DNA of 64,000 nt from Rhynchosporium graminicola (lineage: Eukaryota > Ascomycota > Leotiomycetes > Helotiales > Ploettnerulaceae): assembly GCA_900074885.1 (NCBI GenBank), contig FJUW01000012.1, forward strand, positions 1,054,001-1,118,000, in the 5' to 3' direction. The translations under genes and the position numbers were made by a program. Positions 35,558 through 46,722 of the stretch are shown here, one piece after another (position 1 is the first letter of the stretch; each line of letters opens with the position of its first letter). The notes under the pieces are model-generated. The model saw only the letters and a program-made list of their open reading frames with translations. It did not search any database and was not told the DNA's origin.

Positions 35558-36617
35558 TTACTTCTTAGTACCAATAATCCATGTCATGTATCCCGTAGGC
35601 CAAGTATGCTGTTCCTTGCCGCTCTTTACGGTCCAGCCATCACAAGAAGCTCCACAGTCCTTCATCAAAGCCTGTACCTCCTCCGCGCTCCTCGTCCGTA
35701 ACGCGGAAACATACCCATCAAACACCAATACAAATGGTATGATAGGTATGACATTTGTGAAGAATAGATGGCCCGGAGATCTCCAAAAGTAGAAGGGCGT
35801 AACAAAAAATATCATCACTCCCATAGCGAAGACGGTAAGAAAGGATGAGAATGTCCTTTCTTGAAGCTCAAGAATACTATAGAACCTGTCAGACTTGTTC
35901 ATAAAAAATGTCCACAATTTCTTCTGTAACAAGGAGGATCTACCCAAAACCATCGGCCGTCTCAATGGTATTTCTCAAGATATCCAAAGCGAGTGGATCA
36001 TCGAAATGATGGAATGCCAAATTGTACAGTCGGAAGATCTTCCTCTCGTCCGTCCCATTGAGACTTGAAGGTGCATTCGCAGCATCTACCGAGTCCGAAA
36101 CAAAGGTCAAGTTTTCACTGCGCTTAGAGGCCACCGTCCAATCTGGGATATGAGGGTGTATATCGGTCAAAATGAACTGTACAGCGCCGTTCTCAGACGA
36201 CCGAGACTTCGCAGCTCCATTCATCTGCCCAGATCTTGGTTTTAATTCTGCCTTGGAGGCATCGGACCATGTGCTGTCTTGTGACGAGAGCTTTGCATTC
36301 AAGTCCTTCTCAATGAAGGGCGTCGGACCTCCCGCACCGGCACAGAAATCCACATAAGTATATTTCGTAACATCCTCTGCAAGCGTCCGGTAAAGCGTGC
36401 TAGCTACAAGCTGGGCTGGTGATGATTTCTGTAACACTGGTACGCGGAATGTCCAGCAGAGCGTGAGGCAGGTTTGTACTTTTTCGCGGAGGAATTGAGG
36501 GAACCTTTTTAACACTGGTTAGTACTGTATTTTCTTTGAGAGCCAATCAGATGGGAGGACGAACCAGACTTGATCATTGATCTCGTAGAAATGTACTCGG
36601 GGGCAGAGAAAGACCAT
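35558..36617 (-). CDS. SAM-dependent methyltransferase-like membrane protein
   Basis: Exons (minus) 36617-36565, 36504-35944, 35876-35558 give 310 aa. The start MVFLCPRVHFYEINDQVW lies directly before a conserved FPQFLREKVQ block after a TACTAAC-type intron. A Rossmann glycine motif YVDFCAGAGG sits at residues 68-77, followed by an acidic FILTDIHPH segment and a YNLAFHHFDDP block, which resemble SAM-binding motifs II-IV. About residues 205-265 hold two hydrophobic spans (FLTVFAMGVMIFFVTPFYF and FFTNVIPIIPFVLVF), so it is probably anchored in an internal membrane. Fungal homologues are known only as conserved hypothetical proteins; no substrate can be proposed. It shares 183 bp of divergent promoter with the P450. 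Confidence 0.8.
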
Positions 36618-36800
36618 TTCAGCAGTATTTGAAGATCGATTGAAGATATGGAGAAAGAAATGATGTTGTGGTACGATATGTCATCGTTTTCGATTGGCAC
36701 GGCTGAAGCCTCGGAAAGCGCGGCTGGCGGCAGGTCGACCACTGTACTTTAAGTGGGATCATGATTCCTTCCCATATTCGGCATCATCGACAATCTTGAA

Positions 36801-38702
36801 ATGTACGCGTCGACGTTCTTTTTGCTTTTATCGTTCGTGTGTTTCGTTGCGTATTTCCTGTTTAGGATTCCTACCATAAGAAGAAATGGGGTAGCTTTAA
36901 GGTTCGTCGCTTTGTCTCATTCTGTCCGCGTACCGGCGTATATCTCTTTAAAAACAGAGCATTGTGATTTGATATGCTCTTATATTCGGATGAAAGTTTC
37001 TCTCTTTTTTATTTTCAGATCTGAATGATTTGTTGGCCGAAAAGGGCGTGTAGAGCGGAACAGAGTATAGCGAGCTTTGAAAAAAAAAAGACCTGCTGAC
37101 ACGTCCCAAGACACCCACCGAACACCTTACCTCTTGTAGGAAATGGCATCCTATTCTTACAGGCGCGGCATAAGATGCTTTCGTGGTTTGCCAAATGCGA
37201 ACAACAATTCGGCTTCGAAACCTTCCAAATATCAGTACCAACTCTCCCGCCAGGAGTAGTGATCAACGATCCGAAGAACCTAGAATATGTCTTCAAACAC
37301 GAGGGTATATTTACCAAAGGAGACTTCTTCAAGAGAAGGTCATGGGATTTGTTTGGTGCGTCACATGTTTTTTTCTAAGATGTATGCGCTAACTCACGTA
37401 GGAAATGGCATCATCAATGCAGATGGTGAGCTGTGGAAAGTCCAGCGAAAGGCGGGTCTGCATTTCTTGAATAATGCCAATTTGAGAGTTTTGACGGATG
37501 TGGCACTTCCTGCTTATCTTGAAGAGACTGTGAAAGGTCTTTCAGAGGTCGGGCATGGATCTGCTGTTGATCTAGAAGAAGTGCTTCATGAGTTGACTAC
37601 GCAACTTATAGGCAGAATGGCTTATGGCGTATGTAGACCTTCCGATTCTAGATTTTTTTGATGAGAACTTGCATGATGATGACCTGTAGCTGACGATTAC
37701 GCAGATGAGCATCCACAATTCCGACCCTTTCTCGAAAGCCTTTGATTATGCTTCCGCAGCCACAGGAGACAGATTTCAGAACCCGTTATGGCAGATTTGT
37801 GAGATCTTTGTTGGTGGAAAATTTAGAGAGTCAATTGCACAGATAAAGGCCTTTGGTTCTATGATAGTTGCGAATGCTGTTCAAGCAAGGAAGAGCAAGA
37901 TAGTCGAGACCAATTCAACCTTAGACTCGATATCTGGCAGTTTGATAAACTCCTTGCTGGACACTATCGATGACCATGTCATGGTGACAGATGCAGCTTT
38001 GAATTATCTTTCCGCCGGTAAGTTACTATCGACAGTCACTGTCGGCAAATCCATTGACCCTTTTCAGGTAGAGATACCACAGCACAGGCATTAACATGGA
38101 CATTTTATCTCCTTATGCAAAATCCCACAAAAGCCGAAGCAGTAAGACGGGAGGTGATACAGGTAGCTGAGCTCACTTCCTCGTCTAAGTCAGGTGCAAC
38201 ACCCCAAGAAAGACTTCATAACTTCGATACCACAGTGTTCAAACCAATTACGCTTCCGTACGTTACAGCTGTATTCTACGAGGCAATAAGACTATATCCG
38301 CCTGTACCATTTGAACTCAAGCAATGCGAGCAGGCCACATCCTTACCAGACGGCACATTTCTCCCCAAGGACTCCATTGTCGCTTGGTGTCCCTGGGCTA
38401 TGAATCGATCAACACTAATTTGGGGTGAAGAGTCCGAGGAGTTCAAGCCAGAGAGGTGGTTGGAAGAAGGGGCTTTGATATCAAAGACCGCGTCCGAATT
38501 TCCAGTGTTCAATGGTGGCCCGAGAACCTGTTTGGGGAAGAATATGGCAGTCTCGGTTGCAGTGCAAACCATTGCTACTTTACAGGCCAAATTCAACTTC
38601 GAGCTTACTGATGGGAAAGAGAGAATCAGCAAGAACAGTCTTACGCTCCCAATGCAAGGCGGACTTCCTTGTCGTGTGAAGATACGGGAGGATAATATTT
38701 GA
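36801..38702 (+). CDS. Cytochrome P450 monooxygenase (CYP52-like class)
   Basis: Clear exons: up to 37355, then 37402-37628, 37705-38017, 38068-38702, all in phase. The 36801 ATG starts a membrane anchor (FFLLLSFVCFVAYFLF). The N-terminal join is unresolved: a proline-rich hinge (HPPNTLPLVGNG) starts around 37112, so an intron must end near 37110, but the donor between about 36850 and 36940 is uncertain and a small middle exon after 37018 is possible. Diagnostic motifs follow: I-helix GRDTTAQALTW, ExxR as EAIR, PERW, and the heme loop FNGGPRTCLGK with the cysteine ligand. The overall pattern is that of fungal fatty-acid/alkane hydroxylase-type P450s at the ER; the substrate is inferred only by class. 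Confidence 0.88.
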
Positions 38703-39351
38703 ATTATGTTTACTTGGCACCTTGAGATATGATAGGTTCAGCGACAAGCAGCTCCGCGGAATACATGCGGGTTACTAATCCAGGTAAGGTGTCACAACCT
38801 TTTACGCATTTGGAATTTTTCTTGAACCTTGCCCAAAACGAGGATTCTCATTGGCTTACGCCAGTCAATCTTTCAAAGCCCGAGTCTTTCTGGCAGGTAT
38901 TTGTGAACTTCGATTATGCGCCCTTTCAACAGCGGCCAATGCAGCCCTACCAACCCTCACGGCTGTAGGTTCTGGGGTGATCGCAGATCACTTTCCAAGG
39001 CTAAAGCCTATTGATCCAATGGAAGTGAGGAATAGCTTCAACCACACAGCTTAGCTGCTTACAAAGAGCGCCCTTTGCTTCATCGTCGTCATTCTCGAAC
39101 AACATATGATGCTCCAGTTGATCATTGCGTGCTGATCAATTGGAGGCTATATGAATCCCGCAAATGCTTCCGGAGATACTTGCAATATGCCGGTGCAAAG
39201 TGATAACGATATAGGAGCACCTGAGTGCTGTGCGGCAACAGCATACCATGTATAAATGCTGCTCGTTCCCTCCGGTTTGAAGATACTCCAACAGCATCAA
39301 CACATTCGCAACATCACATCCAGTCTCAATCTAAAACATCCATCCGATATC
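38703..39351 (+). other. Gap between P450 and hydrolase, weak open frames
   Basis: Overlapping open frames of 79 and 67 codons (38729-38968 and 38851-39054) read PFTHLEFFLNLAQ and an Ala/Leu-rich stretch in the other frame. They could be a frameshifted fragment of a membrane protein, but no family is recognisable. The last ~100 bp are the 5' leader of the hydrolase gene. Confidence 0.35.
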
Positions 39352-40215
39352 ATGTCTACCACTACTACCCAACATATTGAGGCCGATGGCTTAAAGATCT
39401 TCTACAGGTCTGCCGGTCTCAAGGACGCACCAGTTCTCCTCCTTCTCCACGGCTTCCCGTCCTCCTCCCACCAATTCAGGAACCTCATTCCACTCCTCAG
39501 CCACAAATACCGAGTCATCGCACCCGATCTCCCAGGATACGGCTTCACCGAAGTCCCCGCCTCGCGAAACTACGTCTACACATTCGAGAACATCGCAACC
39601 AGCATCGGCGCCCTTCTCGACGTCCTCAAGATCACCAAGTTCTCCCCCTACGTCTTTGATTACGGTGGACCAACCGGGTTCCGTCTGGCCCTGCAACGCC
39701 CTGAAGCCATCCAAGCAATCTTCACCCAGAACGGCAACGCCTACCTTGCAGGTCTCGGCGAATTCTGGGCTCCTCTCCAAGCCCTCTGGGAAAACGACAC
39801 GCCGGAACAACGCCTCGTGATCAAAAACGCCCTCCTCGGCTACGAAACCACGAAATGGCAATACACCAACGGGTCCCACGGGCAGCCCGTCGCTCCCGAA
39901 GCACCGTTCCTCGACTCCGCGCTCATGGAACGACCAGGCAATCATCAGATCCAGCTCGATCTCTTTTATGATTACCGCACCAATCTACCATTATACCCGC
40001 TGTTCCAGGAGTATTTCAGAAAGAGTCAGGTCCCGCTCATTGCGTTCTGGGGAAAGAATGACGAGATTTTCGTGCCGGCGGGTGCGGAGGCTTTCAAGAG
40101 AGATTTGCCGGATGCGGAGATCCATCTGTTGGATACCGGACATTTCGCGAGCGAGACTATGACAAATGTTGTTGGACAGTTGATGTTGGATTTCTTGGCT
40201 AGAATTGGGATTTGA
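39352..40215 (+). CDS. Alpha/beta hydrolase, epoxide hydrolase/dehalogenase type
   Basis: A single exon of 287 aa. I chose the ATG at 39352 (MSTTTTQHIEADG) because the in-frame ATG at 39256 would add a leader that the family lacks. The oxyanion motif HGFP is at 33-36 and the nucleophile elbow VFDYGGPTG at 101-109, giving Asp103 as nucleophile. This is the aspartate class, so epoxide-hydrolase or dehalogenase-like rather than a serine esterase. The acid is probably Asp near 237 (WGKNDEIF) and the base His near 264 (TGHFASE). A cap domain lies between. It has no signal peptide and should be cytosolic. Codon use is markedly C-ending and GC-rich relative to its neighbours, suggesting high expression or transfer. 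Confidence 0.88.
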   Translation: MSTTTTQHIEADGLKIFYRSAGLKDAPVLLLLHGFPSSSHQFRNLIPLLSHKYRVIAPDLPGYGFTEVPASRNYVYTFENIATSIGALLDVLKITKFSPYVFDYGGPTGFRLALQRPEAIQAIFTQNGNAYLAGLGEFWAPLQALWENDTPEQRLVIKNALLGYETTKWQYTNGSHGQPVAPEAPFLDSALMERPGNHQIQLDLFYDYRTNLPLYPLFQEYFRKSQVPLIAFWGKNDEIFVPAGAEAFKRDLPDAEIHLLDTGHFASETMTNVVGQLMLDFLARIGI

Positions 40216-40640
40216 GTGGTGCTTGACGAGGCTAGGATAATTGAAAGGGTTTCAGGGAGCTAGAGTTGATAGAGGGATACTAAGATATCGATAATGGAAT
40301 GGGCAGCGAAGCAATTTCCACTTGATTATGTCTGCGTAGAAGTATAGCTTAGCTCAAATCAACATGTGGGTTCCTTCTCTCACTCATGTCGTTTCAAATG
40401 AAACTAGCCAAGCGTGTGCAACTTGACTGTTCCACCGCCGGTTTCCCACTATCCTCAAGTCTATCTTGAATATTCTTCATCCTTAGCTAAAGCCACTGCA
40501 TCTTGTGAATCTTCCCTACAGTACACTTACTATACACATAAAATCAAAAACATCATGGGAGTCTATCAAGACGACCACACCGCAAATTACTAAAAATCTC
40601 AAATTGGTATTGCCCAACCCCGCACGCTCAACTGAATCTA

Positions 40641-42849
40641 TCAAAAACCCTGCCGTAGCCTCTCCAACCCCGCCCCAGCCCCACCAAACGTCGGTGTCCC
40701 AATCGGTCCCTCATTCTTGACCCATTTCACAATCTCCAGATCAATAGCCGCGCTTCCTCCAACTCCACCTCTAAGTAACTCTTCCCGTTTTCTTTCCCTC
40801 CTCTCCTTCCTCAGCAATCTCTCCCTCCTCTCCTCTTCTGACCCTGCTATTACAACGCTAGCTTGTCCCTCTGAGAACCCGTTCCCGTTCTCGTGATCTA
40901 GTCTCGATATCCGTGATCGACTTCTTGATAAAAAATCAGATAATGGTAAATGTGGAAGATCGGAAACGCTTGCGCTTCGCATTGAGAAGCGTGATACCGG
41001 GATCTTGGGCATATTATTGTGCATTAGAGAGAGGTGCGCGTCGTGTGGACGTGTCGGTAGACCACCCTCCTTGTATTGATTAAGAGTAGTTGTCAGTATA
41101 GGCATCGGTGGAGGTAAATCTGAGGTTGACTGTGAGTGCTGATGTGCTTTCTTTGAACACGTAACGATATTCGCGACGTCTTTCCCCCGCACTACACGAA
41201 TTTCTTGACCCTCGCTCAAGATGACCGTGCGTCTCGCAGTAGTAGCCAGACTATACCGATTACTTTCCGTTTCTTCCGTGTCGTTGAGAGTCTTGAGAGC
41301 CGCTAAAGCCTCGCTCTTCCGCTGCGCATCAAATGATTCGAACGCTTGATCTGACTCCGTCCTCCATCGACCAATTTCGCTCGCTACGCTCTCCCGTCCG
41401 TATTTGGGCCGCTGCTCTGCACCTGGCATTGCGGGCATAGGAGGAATAATGGAATCTCCTTCCAGTTCCGCGAGTATAGTCCGTTGACTGGCTCGCCTCG
41501 TATCTGAAGCCTCCTCGAACGCTCTTTGCTGCATTATTCTCCTTCCAAATCCTGGAGTCTTGGGTGTTCTAGGCGTCTTAGGTATTTCTGAGTTTCGGGT
41601 GGAGAAGTGCCGTAGTGGTTGTGTAACGTCCACTTCCAGACCATGACCTTTCTCTGCGTCGCTGCGTTTGCGTCTATGTCGAGGTGGTTGATCTTTCCGT
41701 TTGAAGAGGACTATGACTCCTTTTAGACTGGATATTATAGGTCGAAACCTTTTGAATGGGGACGATGGTTCCTGAAACGAAGTCTTCGATAGTGATTGTG
41801 CGTGTGCTCTCCTTCGGTAGCGGAGGAAGAGCCACAAGCAGATGATAGGTGCGAGGAATGTGAATATCACTATGATGACGATGTAAACGAGTCGACCGTT
41901 TACTTTCGAGGGTGTAGCTGATTGATTAAAATTATTAGATGCTGCAGCTGTTGCTTGAGCTCCGAAACTCGTTACTGCAATGCCTGGACTGCTCATGTCG
42001 ACGGCTGAGGTCGGAGAGGAGACCGAAGTCCTTGGCGTAGGTACTGTGACTGTGCTTGTCCTGGCTATGCTTGCAGCAGAGTTGCTCCTGGTAGCAGTAG
42101 CGAGGACAGCCATCATGCTGGAGGCGGACCGTACGCATAGACTGTTCGCAGATGGGTCTTCAATTGCGACAGTAATACTTTTTCCTGTACCGGGATCTAA
42201 GCAACCAAAAGCACGAGCTAGAGATGACGAAGTTGCTATTCCTGTTTGTGTTTGTGTTCCAGTTGCAGCAGTAAGTGTTCTTGTAATACCAGGGGCAATA
42301 AGCGATGCAGCGCCGGTCATATTCTCAAGAGTAAAAATAGGAGAGAAATAAGTGGTTGTAAGTGTCGGAACTGAGATTATGGAGCCTCTTAGTCCAAGAA
42401 AGCTTGAAAATGTCAGGAAATTGTGACTTTTGGGGCATGGAGACAAGTCGCTAGGTTCCTTTAACTTACTACGAGTCTTTCGCGTTTGTTCCCGCGCTAG
42501 AAGGAATGTTGACGCTATTGTCGACGGTAGATGGGTTTGTGGTTGAAATATCCCATATAAAAAGTGTTATCTGAAGAACATTAAACTTGTATAGATAGAC
42601 CGAGTTCCAACCCGAGAGAAAGCTTCAAGGACCACAACTTACTGGAGAAGAAAAAGATCCAGCCATAAGATATAAAGAAAAGTTGGTCATCTGGTTGAAG
42701 AACGGCGCGGAAGTCGATTCAGAGACTGTGAGAACGAAAGGAACATTGCCGCTGATAACGTCGCCCTGCGCAGGTCGACTGAAAACAACTTGTGCAGAGA
42801 CAGGAAGCCATTGCGCAGCAATCACGAGAACGCAAAGCTCAACTCGCAT
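40641..42849 (-). CDS. Single-pass surface protein with Ser/Thr-rich ectodomain
   Basis: Exons (minus) 42849-42643, 42570-42470, 42402-40641 give 689 aa. A signal peptide (MRVELCVLVIAAQWLPVSAQ) is followed by a VFSRPAQGDVISGNVPFVLTV segment that looks like the beta-sandwich found at the start of fungal Kre9/Knh and Ser-Thr-rich wall proteins. A Ser/Thr/Ala-rich stalk follows. The single transmembrane helix is at about 274-296 (LVYIVIIVIFTFLAPIICLWLFL), followed by RYRRR and a long charged cytoplasmic tail of nearly 400 residues with several TPxTP-like sites near the middle. The layout resembles a wall-associated or stress-sensor-type membrane protein; function is inferred only from architecture. 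Confidence 0.8.
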
Positions 42850-43870
42850 CTTGGATTATAATAGCGAAAGGAAGGAAAGAAGTGAAGAATTGAAGCTAGA
42901 AAGTGTCGCAAAAAGAAGAATAGCAATTATCATGTCCAGATAGGTACAAGGGCAAGGAGAGCAAACTTCACCTCGCCCACAGCAAGGCTATTGCTCCTCT
43001 ACATATAAGCTGAACAGGAAATGATGTACTGATCCACTTCCGCAATTGGTGATCAAGACTGGAAAGTACAGTCGTCGCAGCGGACGTACCTGACCCTGTT
43101 AGAAACTGTCAGAAACAGCCCCATGCTTCAAACCGCGAGGTGTGAAGTGTGAAGTGTGACGATTTTCCGTCCTCCTGGGCGTTGCTGTCAGCCTCGAATC
43201 TGAGGTTCGGACAGGGATAATCGTCGCATATCGCAAGCTGCCCGCAAAGAGGCGACGAAAGCGACCGCACGGACAATGATAAACACCCTGCTGAAGCTTC
43301 AAGTGTTACAAAAACGATCCGAAGTGGAATTGCGGTATTAAATCGGATCAAAATCAACAATTTTTGTTGGACGAAGCGTTGGAGATTCTCCTTGATTAAG
43401 CGGCAGAGCAGTTCCACACCAACGGAAGCTTGATCATGTCCCTATAATTTGGAAGCCCTCGAGAATCAGGACAGCTTCGAGTTTCGTTCTCTGGCTTGAT
43501 CCCAATCATATTCCTAAAACAGACTCAGCGGCTCTTTGCTTGGCACACACTTGACATGCTCCGTAGAAGGCTATTTCATCCTTAGAAGCTTGAGGTGACC
43601 GTTGCTGTCTTAACTCCACCAGAGGCGCAACTGTCAAACCTGTCATCTGTCAGAGGGATTTGGCATGTTTCACGAACTTGGGACGACTAAGACATAAGCA
43701 GGAGGACGCCATGTTTTAGGTTTTGAACCAGGTTTCGTTTCCGCACCCTCACGCAAACCCGACCTCTGATCCAGTTCATACCGGAGATCTCACGATTCGA
43801 TGAATCGGCCTTCCTTATGCAATGCAACGCAAAATCGAGGTCCATCCAATAAATCTGGATGGATGTGGAA
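42850..43870. other. Intergenic, tail-to-head gap, no supported gene
   Basis: The 5' leader of the surface-protein gene occupies the left side and the 3' side of the oxidoreductase gene the right. Frames at 43099-43417 are short and unrecognisable. A direct TGTGAAG repeat occurs at 43140-43157. Confidence 0.5.
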
Positions 43871-45936
43871 TTATAGCGCCTCTTGATAGGACCTCGTAGG
43901 TCTGAGCGGGAGCCCGGCTTTCTTGTAGGCAGAATCGATCATGGTCATTTGTTTTATAGAGTCCTCGTTATCCATCCAGATGCCAGAGGGTGATCCGCTG
44001 CCTTTAATCTTGTGAACAAACTGCTCAAGCTGGTGTCTGTACGTACTCCAGGAGTCGTGTCCCTGGCCTCCTCTTGCTTCGTCTTTCCATGTGTAGGCTT
44101 TTTCATACTCTGTCGTAGTCCATTGCTTGAGTGTCTCCTTAGTAGCCGATTTTCGTATGGTATGCTTTTTTTCAATGTCGATTCGATGCCAGATTACTGG
44201 CATGATCATATTCCAAATAATGACTTTCTTGACAACAGCATGCTCTTTGCCGCTCGAATCTAGACTCTGGTCGTCGAGAATCATCTCGTCGTGCACAACT
44301 TCACACATTGGCAATCTAACACCTGGTATTGGTCCCAAACTGCGCAAACTTAGATCCACATGCATCGTGCCGATTCCGCCGTTTGGAAAGCGCCATTTTG
44401 CGTTCACTGAATCAATATCAGCATGGTGTTTGCCCGTAAAAATGAAGTTATTGCGACATTCTCGATCTCGGGACAAGTTTCCATGCTGGAGATCTCGTAG
44501 ATCCCCGAAACATCAAAGCGACGATCGAAGGGGTTGACGCACTTGCGGCTTCTCCCCATCCAGGACGAGTCTTCCAGCGGAAGAGCTCGAAATAACCAAG
44601 CACCAACCAAAAAAAAAAAAGTCTATCTCGCATCAAAACAGGTTTTGAGCTGTGGGCTAATGGTCTCTGCAAACCCGAGCCACGATTCGGTGGGTGATAA
44701 TTTCTTGACTTCATCTAAGCCACGAACTGAGGGGCCGGCACCTTTTCGCATCGGCCATACCACGACTTGAGATGCGCGATGTCTCGCAAGATCTCCCAAT
44801 CCAGGACGAGAAGTCCGGTAGAATTAATCCCTCGTGCAAACCAAGAAACAGAAAGAGGAGATAGACGCGGGGTAAACTTACTAGCCTGATCGCATCTCTT
44901 ATCAAAGCCGGTCGGCATCAATCTCGGCGTCGCCTCCAAGCATTCCTCTGGTTCAGTGCCGAATATCAAACGTAGAAACAACTACGGAGAATCAGTGCCC
45001 TGCTTTCCATTTCAAATATCTCTCTCTCAAGCACCCAACCATTCAACTTGCGTCTTTATCTCAAAAGAGAAATGTAAGCTCGAGGATCCGAGTACATCAC
45101 AAATCCTCGCAACTCATAAGAGAAATCGTAAACACGGAACCAAACATACCGTAGTATAAGCCCCCATATCCATCGTAACACCTCCCCCAATATCATAATC
45201 AAACCTAATGTCCGTCTCGGGAAATACGCCCTTTGGACACGTCAACGTCGCATGCGCAGACACGACCTTCTCCTTGTCAACATGTTCCAAGAAGGCCGCG
45301 CAGACAGGGTGAAAACGGGAGTGAAAAGCTTCGAGGAGGATCGGGGCATTGGGTTGTTTGAGGAGAGGATGACGAAAGAGAGACGCGGCTTCGGAGGCGT
45401 TGGATGTGGAGGGTTTCTCGAGGAGGACGTGTTTGTTGGCGCGGAGGGCTTTGATTGCCCATTCGTAGTGCAGACCGTTGGGGAGGGGGATATATATTGC
45501 ATCGATTGAGGAATCGTCGATTAGCTCTATGATGCGGCGTTTGGTGTTAGTAAGCGTTTCTTGTTCGCCGTTTCTCCCAAGGAATAGACAGAGGAGCTGT
45601 TCTTCCTGAGGGCAAGAGATATTCCTGACCTTGGTAAGAAGTATGCACGATCGGGATGCCATGTAGCTTCGCATACGCATTCGCCCTCTTCTCATCCCGA
45701 GCAGCTACAGCTGCAATGATAACATCTGGATGAGACTTCGCAGGGGCAATCACGGCAAGTGGCCTGTTTCCTATCAGCTCAAATCCCCTCCATCCCCATC
45801 CTCTGCATCTCAAGCATCTAGGAAAAGCTCACGCAATATTGGAGGCACCGAGAAGGCCAATTCGTAGTGCACCCTGGCTTTTAGCTGGTTTTTCTGGGTA
45901 TGCAAAGGCCCAGTTACGGCGAAGGAAATGAATCAT
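43871..45936 (-). CDS. Gfo/Idh/MocA-family NAD(P)-dependent oxidoreductase
   Basis: Exons (minus) 45936-45833, 45763-45630, 45526-45150, 44981-44882, 44406-43871 give 416 aa, all in phase. The Rossmann motif RIGLLGASNIA is at about residues 25-35 and the family's catalytic-lysine motif LLEKPS follows in the middle. The C-terminal dimerisation/substrate domain has GGGVTMDMGAY and CDQAMNAKWRFPNGGIG, the last crossing the final intron. The closest family pattern is the D-xylose 1-dehydrogenase/dihydrodiol dehydrogenase branch; the sugar or diol substrate cannot be fixed from sequence. The final intron is 475 nt, seven to ten times longer than usual here, and has an internal repeat. Confidence 0.88.
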
Positions 45937-46041
45937 TATTGGCAGAGTAAATGTATTAAAAGAGCTGTGTTTGGCAATGTTTCTTATCGGGAATGGTTGA
46001 GTCTTCTCAGCGTGCTTCCATGTATTTAAGGTATTTCGCAC

Positions 46042-46722
46042 CTACCTTTATAGGTAATCAGTCATCTAACATTACCAGTCCCAGCTTCACGCTATTATCT
46101 ACCGGTACTTAACCCTATCTTCAGCCTCGAGTTTCTACATTTGCTTTTCTCTCTATCGAAAAGCTGACGTTATCAGTGAAATAGTAGCCTCCAATGGCAG
46201 TATCCTAAAGCATATAAGTAGCATGCTCTCTCCCTTGACAAGGATGTGCATTGTGATCCCCACTATTACAATATAAAGCCCCCTCCCCCATGTTTTCTCC
46301 CCACTTATTGTATGAGGAAGCCAAATTCGTCTCCAGTGAAGCTTCAACATTTGCCTAGCCAAAATCGCAAGAACACGACAGGATATATACAAGAAAAAGT
46401 ATTCAAACTCACGAAATTTTTTATAGAATTCATCTTCGAGTTTTAAGACATTCGCACGGCTCGACACATGAATAAACCATGGTGGTCTTACCAAAGCTCG
46501 ATATTAGCGAGTAACTTCTTTGCTGGACGCGAACTGCAACAGCCCAGGTAAATCATATATAATACACTGTCAAAGATCATTAGACCGATCTAAGGCACCA
46601 CTTTAGACGTCACCGCAAGATATTCAGGGCCAAAGCAGAGATATTCATTCACTCATTACAAATTACTGATACTGATCTCTTCGAATCGCTGCTCAGGTCG
46701 CCAGTATCAATCCCCAGATCTC
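46042..46722. other. Intergenic, no supported gene
   Basis: This holds the promoter of the oxidoreductase gene, with an ACCTA/TAGGT motif pair near 46039-46055, and the 3' region of the transporter gene. The frame at 46153-46494 is not protein-like. Confidence 0.5.

Noticed and set aside
34416..38702. Two methyltransferases plus a P450 as part of a secondary-metabolite cluster
   Set aside because: There is no backbone synthase (PKS, NRPS, terpene synthase) in the window, and the first methyltransferase is of a protein-lysine type.
39391..39945. 184-codon frame antisense to the hydrolase
   Set aside because: It is a shadow of the GC-rich hydrolase coding sequence with no motif of its own.
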